A DNA stretch of 23,576 nucleotides, taken from Cyclostephanos tholiformis. Taxonomy: Eukaryota > Bacillariophyta > Thalassiosirophyceae > Thalassiosirales > Thalassiosiraceae. A program made the translations under genes and the position numbers. The stretch spans positions 1-23,576 of the forward strand of contig JALLPB010001250.1 of the NCBI GenBank assembly GCA_036939975.1, given 5' to 3'. This document shows positions 17,601 to 23,576 of this stretch, piece by piece (the stretch's first letter is position 1; each line of letters starts with the position of its first letter). The notes beneath the pieces were generated by a model, which was not told where the DNA came from, did not search any database, and saw only the letters and a program-made list of their open reading frames with translations.

Positions 17601-19143
17601 TTTACAGGCATGGTTCAGGTCACTAGCTGTAAGGCAGCCCTTCTTGAAATTGACGCATGGAGTGATTCTTTTGCAGTCTGGTGTGCGTTGCTACCTCGCC
17701 CGCAAATCTTTTGTCAAGCGGTTGCGATACGTCGTAACATTGCAATGCTTCTCTCGAAAGTGCTATGCAAGAAAGGAGCTCGTGCGCTTTCGAAAGGAGC
17801 GTGCATCCTCTATTATTCAATCAAGGCAAGTACTCCATTCTCACTATATGCCTCTTTGATTTCTATCATGTCTTACTCGTTGTATGTGTCAATCAAACAC
17901 CTTCTCAGATGGAGAGGCTCGAAACCAAGAAAGAAATTCAAGACAATTCGCAAAGCAGCAATCAGAATACAAAGCCTCTATCGAATGATTACAGCAAAGA
18001 AAACGCTTGTAAAAAAGAAGATGGAACGAAACGAACATATTGCCATAGAGAACAGGATGTCCGTGATTCAGCAGACTTTTGACTGTGCTGGTTCAGTGCA
18101 AGGCTCTGTGTTTTCTGTGGACGAAGGTCTCTTGGACGAGGTGGAGACGTGAGTTTGCTATGTTCGAAATATTTTCATTCTCTAATCATCTCACCGTGGA
18201 CGTTTCCTCCTCCGATAACTGTGTTAGCATGTTCGAATTCCTTCGCAAAGAAATTTTACTACTTCGTAAGAAAAATTCTAAGCTGAAGAAGGACCTGGCT
18301 GATGCTGAATCAGACAAGAGAGAAATGTTCAAGCATTCTTCGAATTTAGATCATTCTTTTGCCGTTGCGAAAATACGCAACGAGCAAATGACTAAAACCA
18401 ATGCAGCACTATTAGAGGACAACAATAAAAGGCGAAAGGAAGTAAGTAAATTAAAGGATGAGCTCAAGACGCAGCAGCACGCACATGAAGTGCTGTTGGA
18501 AGAAATGAGGTCTAGGTTTGAAGCGGCACTGAAAAAACGTGAAACGGAGATTGCCGCCATGGCCCAACATCTCCAGACGTCAGCGGTGGTGCACAAACGT
18601 GAGGTTGATAAGGTCCGTCATGAGGCTAACCGCAAGCAAGAGGAGCACTTCATACAGATCTCGCGGCTCCGTGATGAGATAATGAACACACAAAATTCCC
18701 ATCAAGATTATCTATCAAAGCTTATGGATGTACTAGAAACAACGCAAGAAAGTCGAGGAAGCCGCTCTGCATTTGCTTCTAGTGATACAATCCTACGCAA
18801 GAAAGACGATGAGATAGCAGAGCTGAGAGCAGAAGTCGCCAGACTCTGTGTAAAATCCACAAGAGGAAGTGGCGTGCTCAACAAAGAAGCGATGAAATCT
18901 ATGAAGTACATCATCAAGAAGAACAGAGAGGATCGCAAATCGCGAGTGCAATACCTTGGCGTCCTCACGGATCAACTCGAGGCAAGTCTAGCATCGGGAG
19001 ATTTGTTACAAGTAGGGCACCTTCTGGGTTCCATGAAAGAGACAGTAAAAAAAGGGGAGAAGTTGAATTCGAAAATGGATCGTGAGATGGTGAACATGCT
19101 TGACAATCCTGCTAGTTACGGACAAAGCGGTGCTGCTGGCTGA
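14662..19143 (+). CDS. Unconventional myosin heavy chain, six exons
   Basis: Predicted exons: 14662-16251, 16341-16474, 16556-16796, 16873-17825, 17909-18148, 18228-19143; spliced length 4074 nt, 1357 residues, frame kept throughout. An SH3-like N-terminal region (GTPVYIRDAHYSWIPATVES) precedes the motor. Motor landmarks are the P-loop GESGAGKT at 254-261, switch I NDNSSRFGKF from 313, switch II LLDIFGFE near 564, TRYIRCVKPNKE, and the converter-side SRESFPNRLSYELIMERF. An acidic residue in RGEEF fits the TEDS site. Five IQ motifs follow (about 896-1010), including IIQSRWRGSKPRKKF made by joining exons 4 and 5. A coiled coil occupies about 1060-1230, suggesting a dimer. No known cargo domain is seen in the tail. 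It would move cargo on actin. Class not assigned. A 50-60-residue Arg-rich insert lies in the motor before HPHVYETSS. The start could be 14169 instead. Confidence 0.88.
16252..16340 (+). other. Myosin intron 1 (89 nt)
   Basis: GTGAGT to CTCAAAG; joins DALAKE to IYARVFDLLV, a continuous motor helix. Confidence 0.85.
16475..16555 (+). other. Myosin intron 2 (81 nt)
   Basis: GTGAGA to ACCGCAG; splits the Arg codon between SFNVN and FEQLCINYANE. Confidence 0.85.
16797..16872 (+). other. Myosin intron 3 (76 nt)
   Basis: GTGAGT to ACAACAG; joins ENFVYK to FKLVNFNSSR. Confidence 0.8.
17826..17908 (+). other. Myosin intron 4 (83 nt), GC-AG type
   Basis: The donor is AAG followed by GCAAGT instead of GT; the acceptor is CTTCTCAG. 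Splicing here joins IIQS-R to WRGSKPRKKF and completes an IQ motif, so the GC donor is well supported by the protein. Confidence 0.8.
18149..18227 (+). other. Myosin intron 5 (79 nt)
   Basis: GTGAGT to TGTTAG; joins LLDEVET to MFEFLRKEILLL at the start of the coiled coil. Confidence 0.75.
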
Positions 19144-19496
19144 CACTGCCACACTTGTCGACGAAAACATGAAACATCGGAGACAATAAGAAATGACACA
19201 TCAACATTGCATCACTGTAGATGAAGTTTGTGATAAGTTATGGTAGTAATTGGTATATTTGATTATGCGAAGTGAACTCATCGATGCACACTATAACTTT
19301 CTTGCTAAACGTCAGTTGCTTTCAACGCCTGATCAATTAATATACCGTATTAAATTGTTTTTAAGGCAGGGATGGGGGTTATTTGGCTCAAACGAGGAGA
19401 AGGTTCAGCGCCCCTGTGACACTTAGAACCCCAATCAATATCCGCATCATTCTACATTTGATACATTGCCAGAAGCAGGTGCTCTAAAATAATAAA
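19144..19496. other. Convergent intergenic region
   Basis: This AT-rich spacer lies between the stop codons of the myosin (plus) and the mutase (minus) and should hold both 3' UTRs. No gene, hairpin terminator or repeat was recognised. Confidence 0.4.
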
Positions 19497-22400
19497 TCAT
19501 TTCTTCTTTTTGATTTCTTTCCCCCCAGCTTTTTTTTTCTCCACTTTTCCTTTGGCATCTGACTTCTTGACAACAGACTGAATATCTACAGTGTCATTAT
19601 TGGCTTTTTCTTTGGAATCAAGGAGTCTTGCCACTTTCGCATCAGCGGAGGGATCCTGGGCGTCTGATTTGGTGCCAGGGTCACCTGCTTCTGCCTCCTC
19701 CACTGGACTTAGCAACTTCTCTCCCTTCTTCTCCTTTTCCAGTTCTTCGGCATTTGATTTTACAGACTTGCCCTTTCCGGCGGTACCAGCAATGCTTCCA
19801 TCGGACTCGAGGTCCTTCGGAACTTTTTCTTTTATATCTGACTTGATAGACTTGTGAGCTTCGGTGGCACTTGCGGGGATTTCTTCGGGATCAAGAACTC
19901 TCGCCACATCTGCATTAGAGGAGATTTCTTGGGCGTCTGACTTGGTGCCAGATTTGCCTGCCGACGCCTTTTCTTTTGGGCTGAGTAAATTACCGGCATC
20001 AACTTCCTTCTTGTCACCGGAGGCGTCATCAGATTTGGTCTGTGTTGTCTTGACCATATCTTTGGTATCCTTATCAAAAAGCTCCAATGCGTTCAGAATC
20101 GCATCATCCATATTGAAATATTTATAATTGGCCAACCTCCCGACAAACGTGACCCCTTTCTCCTTATCTGCCATGTCTTGATACTTTTTGTATAAATCTT
20201 TATTCTCTTGATTTGGAACTGGGTAATATGGTTCGCCGCCATCCTTGCTACGCTCTATGACGTAAATCGTATGGTTAGACGTTTGATTCAAAAGATGCTT
20301 GTACTCCACGATGCGAGTATAATCCACCTTAGTCCCGTTCACATCTTCGAATTGTGGATGATTTACCACCACCGCGGCCTGATAGAATCCCGGAGTGTCC
20401 TTCTGAACAACTCGTTCGAAATCTAGTGATCTGTATTCCAATTTGGGCCATCCCAAATCGGCGAAGTATGTATCAATTTGCCCAGTATAGTAGAGGCGCT
20501 TACATTTGAGCGTGTCCTTCACTTCAAAGTAATCAGTGTTGGTCAAGACAGTAATTTTGGAATTGTTGAGCATCTTCTCAAAGAAGGACGTGTATCCGTC
20601 TTTGGGCAATGCCTGGTGCGGATCTGAGAAGTAACGCCCATCGTGATTGTTCCTTACAGGGATTCTTGACAATACCTCGGGACCGAGCTCGGCTAGATGA
20701 GATTTCGCTCAAAGATGAGAGAACGCAGTAACAAGTCGATCTCAACAATAATTAATCGAATGATCTCGCACGCACCTGGATACTTGGCCCACTGCTTGAA
20801 CGTGTAAGGCTTGAAAATTAGATCATACAACCGCTGCCCAACATTTGCCAATGCCACCTCTTCCGAATTGACCGCTTCTCGGGGTTTACCTTTCTCGTCA
20901 ACCAATGGGCTGTAAAGATAAAGCGTCGTAAGGTCAGCTTTCCAATGACAACGAGATTGTAGTCGTAAAGTGCATAGTACTTACACCCTCTCCTTCTTCA
21001 TAAACTCATCCATCTCTTCTGTGGTCTTAATATTCATATCGAACAAAATATTCACTGTATCGATCGTGACGGGAATGGGAACAAGCTTTCCATTCACCAT
21101 TCCCAACACTTTATGTTCGTAGGGGACCCACTCGGAGAATTTTTGCACGTATTCCCAAACTCTTTCATGTCGGGTGTGGAATAGGTGCGCGCCGAATAAA
21201 GACACTCGGATGCCAGTTTCCTCGTCAATGTAATCGTAACAATTTCCAGCGATATGGTTACGTTTTTCGATGATAAGAGATGTCTGGCCGAACTGCGACG
21301 CGTAATTTTCGGCGATGACGCTGCCGGAGAGGCCTGCCCCGACTATACAGTTGTCGTATTCCTTCTCAAGTGCTGGAGAATTAATTATCTTCGCAGAATC
21401 AACATCCTCCTTTGCCTTTCCGCCTATTTTTGAAGAAATCTTTACATCAACAGCCTCCTTCTCATCATCTGAATCTTCGCCATCCGCACCTTCATTTGCA
21501 ACGGTTTTATTACCAGCCGAGCTCATCGCTCCTCTGCCTCTCTTTGAAGATGCCTTTATATCAACAGACTTCTTCTTATAATCTGAATCTTCGTCATCTG
21601 CACCTTCATTTGCAACAGTTCCTTTATTTGAAGAAACTTTCACATAAACTGCCTCCATCTCATTATCTGAATCTTCATCATCCGCACCTTCAGTTGCAAC
21701 GGTTTTATTACCGGTCGAGCTTCTAGCTTCTCCGCTTTTCATTGAAGATGCCTTTATATCAACAGACTCCTTCTCATCATCTAAATCATCATCATCGACA
21801 CCTTTACTTGCCACAGTTTTATTACCCGTCGACCCCATAGCCTTTCCGCCTTTCTTTGAAGATGCCATTACACCAACAGGCTCCTTCTCATCATCTGAAT
21901 ATTCGTCATCCATACCTTCAATTGCTAAAGTTTTATTAACAGTCAAGCCTGATTCAAGACCAGCATCTTTCTCAGCGTCAGTCGATTCGTTGATTGTATC
22001 TACTTTCTTAGCTTTTTCATCTCCTTCAATATTCTTCGTGGCATCAGCCAAATTCTCGTCGGCATCGATAGTCGCACCTACCTCATCGAGATTTTTCTTG
22101 TGCGTCGAGGTGGATTTCTTCTCGATGGCTGCATCTATATCATCGACATTTGCATCGGTGGTGTTGACAGTTGATTTTAGATCATTCTTCTTGTACTCAT
22201 CCATCTTGTCATCAGACATAATAGCGGAATTATCAGTTCTCTCCTCCGTGTCTTTGACATCATCGGCGCTCATCTTGTAGAATAATAGCTCATGCTTGGT
22301 GGTGTTGTCGCCGGCAGTTTGGTTCTGATCGGACGAGTCTTTGATGTATTCCTCCCCAACCTTGACATCCGTCGATCCATCGGCCACCTTCTCCACGTCG

Positions 22401-23576
22401 TCGCTGTCGTATGGAATGACCTTGACGATCTTTTTCCGATCGGAAGATTCATCGATGTCCTCCCCGATCTTGCCCTTCGTCGCCATCGCATCGTCGTCGC
22501 CAACCTTCGTCGACCTCCCGACGGATCCATCGTATGGACCATCATCGGAATCGTCGGGTATTTTCTTGGCAATGCCTTCGGACGAACCCTCGTCGCCGTC
22601 CGCTAACGTCTTCTTGTCGTTCGTTTTCTCCGATACTCCAACCAAGGCCACCGCCGCATCCTCTTCCAAGTCTTCGTCGAGAAATTTGGACGCCTTGTCC
22701 TCCCTCACCTCCTCGTCCGATATTGCAAAATCGTCTTTCCTCCCTTGATCCGTGTACGCCCTCTTTTCGCTCTCGGCCACCTCCTCATCCTGTTCCTCTT
22801 CGTCATGCGAATAATCCCTCGCCTTCTCATCGCCGTCGATCCCACCGCCGATGTCGTCGCCGCCCGTCGATTCAGTCGTTGTGGTGGTAGTCGTGTTCTC
22901 GACGCGAATATCATCCAAGACCTCGGCGCGATTCTCCTTGGCCTTGTCGGGGTATTCTCCATCCTCTCCCTCCTCAACCTTCTCCTCGTCCCCCCCATCG
23001 TCGTATTCCAATCCGGCCCCTCGTTGCTCATCTCCACCAACATCGCCAAATCCCCCCACCCCTCCCTTATCAGAGGAGTCACCGCCGGTCATCATCGTCG
23101 TACTCCTCGTCGTCGTGACGCGATCGACGATGCCGCTACTACCACCACTACCGCGAAGCCTCCCGCCGACCCTCCCCATTTCCATCCTCCCGTCCTCCAA
23201 ATCCAATTCCTCGGCTCCTCCTCCCCCCCCCATCGTCGTAGTAGTCATCGTCGTCGTCGTCGTAGCCAACGCACCATCCTCGATCCCTCCGTCGCGTCCA
23301 TCGAGGTCGTCGTTTCCGGAGTAGTCTTCAGCACTACCCCCATCCCCCCCCCCCCTGCCTCCCACCAACGCCCCCTCCTCGCCGCTGCCGTCGCCGTCTC
23401 CGCCTCCACCCGAGGGCGGGAGCACGAGCCTAATCGGCTCCTCCTGGACGGCGTTCGTCTTCTTCGCATCGGCCGCCGCCCCCGCCACCTCCTCGTCCCC
23501 CCCCTGATTTTGTACCGCCCCGCCGCTGGAATCGCGCCGGACGACGGTCCCCCCCCCCCCCCCCCCCCCCCCCCCC
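19497..23576 (-). CDS. glf: UDP-galactopyranose mutase with long acidic N-terminal extension (5' partial)
   Basis: Predicted exons on the minus strand: 23576-20985 (open at the window edge), 20909-20776, 20692-19497. The catalytic domain starts near 21361 with EYDNCIVGAGLSGSVIAENY, the FAD-binding Gly motif. It continues with KRNHIAGNCYDY, FGAHLFHT, VWEYVQKFSEWVPY and KLVPIPVTIDT, then across introns IFKPYTFKQWAKYPAELGPE, RIPVRNNHDGRYF, LPKDGYTSFFEKML, YTGQIDTYF, YRSLDFERV, and ends GRLANYKYFNMDDAI. At about 390 residues it matches the usual size of this flavoenzyme, which converts UDP-galactopyranose to UDP-galactofuranose for glycan synthesis. In front are at least 738 acidic, low-complexity residues with about 39-residue repeats, and behind is a Lys/Ser/Asp tail of about 175 residues. 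The first in-frame ATG lies well inside the extension, so the true start is probably off the window. No signal peptide can be judged. Confidence 0.9.
20693..20775 (-). other. Mutase intron 2 (83 nt)
   Basis: GTGCGT to CATCTAG on the minus strand; joins QWAKYP to AELGPEVLSRIP, a strongly conserved mutase segment. Confidence 0.85.
20910..20984 (-). other. Mutase intron 1 (75 nt)
   Basis: GTAAGT to TTTACAG on the minus strand; joins MKKERV to PLVDEKGKP, which continues the mutase fold. Confidence 0.85.
21420..21950 (-). repeat. Tandem coding repeats, about 117 nt (39 residues), in the mutase extension
   Basis: Roughly five units share NKTVANEGADDEDSDDEKE, then a VDVKASSK-like stretch. The complement of NKTV recurs near 21507, 21704, 21818 and 21933; a shortened unit lies near 21620. 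Units are acidic and hydrophilic, probably disordered. Confidence 0.8.
23549..23576. repeat. Poly-C tract at the window end (at least 28 nt)
   Basis: The window ends inside a run of C. On the mutase coding strand it is poly-G, read as poly-Gly in the open frame. The true length is unknown. Confidence 0.85.

Noticed and set aside
21315..23324. Several plus-strand frames over the mutase extension
   Set aside because: They are Ser/Pro/His-rich mirrors of the acidic repeats; the minus frame is continuous with a recognised enzyme domain.
1..23576. tRNA, rRNA or other structured RNA genes
   Set aside because: None was recognised by eye in the intergenic regions; a covariance-model scan was not possible, so absence is not proven.

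Overview
The window looks like nuclear DNA of a stramenopile alga, most likely a centric diatom. Reasons: compact genes with few short introns (75-96 nt, mostly GT-AG); acidic, Ser/Gly-rich low-complexity protein extensions; a myosin; a UDP-galactopyranose mutase; and piggyBac-like (DDE_Tnp_1_7) transposases carrying the extra Cys/His fingers I associate with diatom genomes. The organism is an inference from gene style, not from a marker gene.

Layout, left to right. (1) 1-~1500, minus: a heavily decayed piggyBac-like transposase that runs off the left edge, directly downstream of an intact 422-codon zinc-finger ORF (1494-2762, minus). (2) 3149-6055, plus: a GC-rich HEAT/ARM-repeat protein with one probable 96-nt intron that has no stop codon and keeps frame. 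(3) 6349-7329, minus: a polymerase-beta-fold nucleotidyltransferase broken by two frameshifts. (4) 7495-13938: a 6.44-kb DNA transposon bounded by a perfect 23-bp inverted repeat. It carries one long transposase frame (8017-12987) interrupted by a single in-frame TAA at 9265-9267. Its right end holds an AT-rich array of 116-117-bp units that runs into the right inverted repeat. (5) 14169/14662-19143, plus: an unconventional myosin with six exons, five IQ motifs and a coiled-coil tail. Its N-terminal extension is separated from the motor by a 34-G homopolymer that breaks the frame. (6) 19497-23576, minus: a UDP-galactopyranose mutase with three exons, a very long acidic repetitive N-terminal extension and a Lys-rich tail. 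It is open to the right edge, where the window ends in at least 28 C.

The three host genes (HEAT protein, myosin, mutase) show no functional link; this is a eukaryotic gene neighbourhood interrupted by mobile DNA, not an operon. The most notable parts are the transposon (clean inverted repeats without TTAA, phased subterminal array, an oxygenase-like segment fused in front of a piggyBac-like transposase, and a lone stop codon) and the G-tract that controls the frame of the myosin N-terminus. Exon borders were read by eye from splice consensus, frame and protein continuity; all are predictions.
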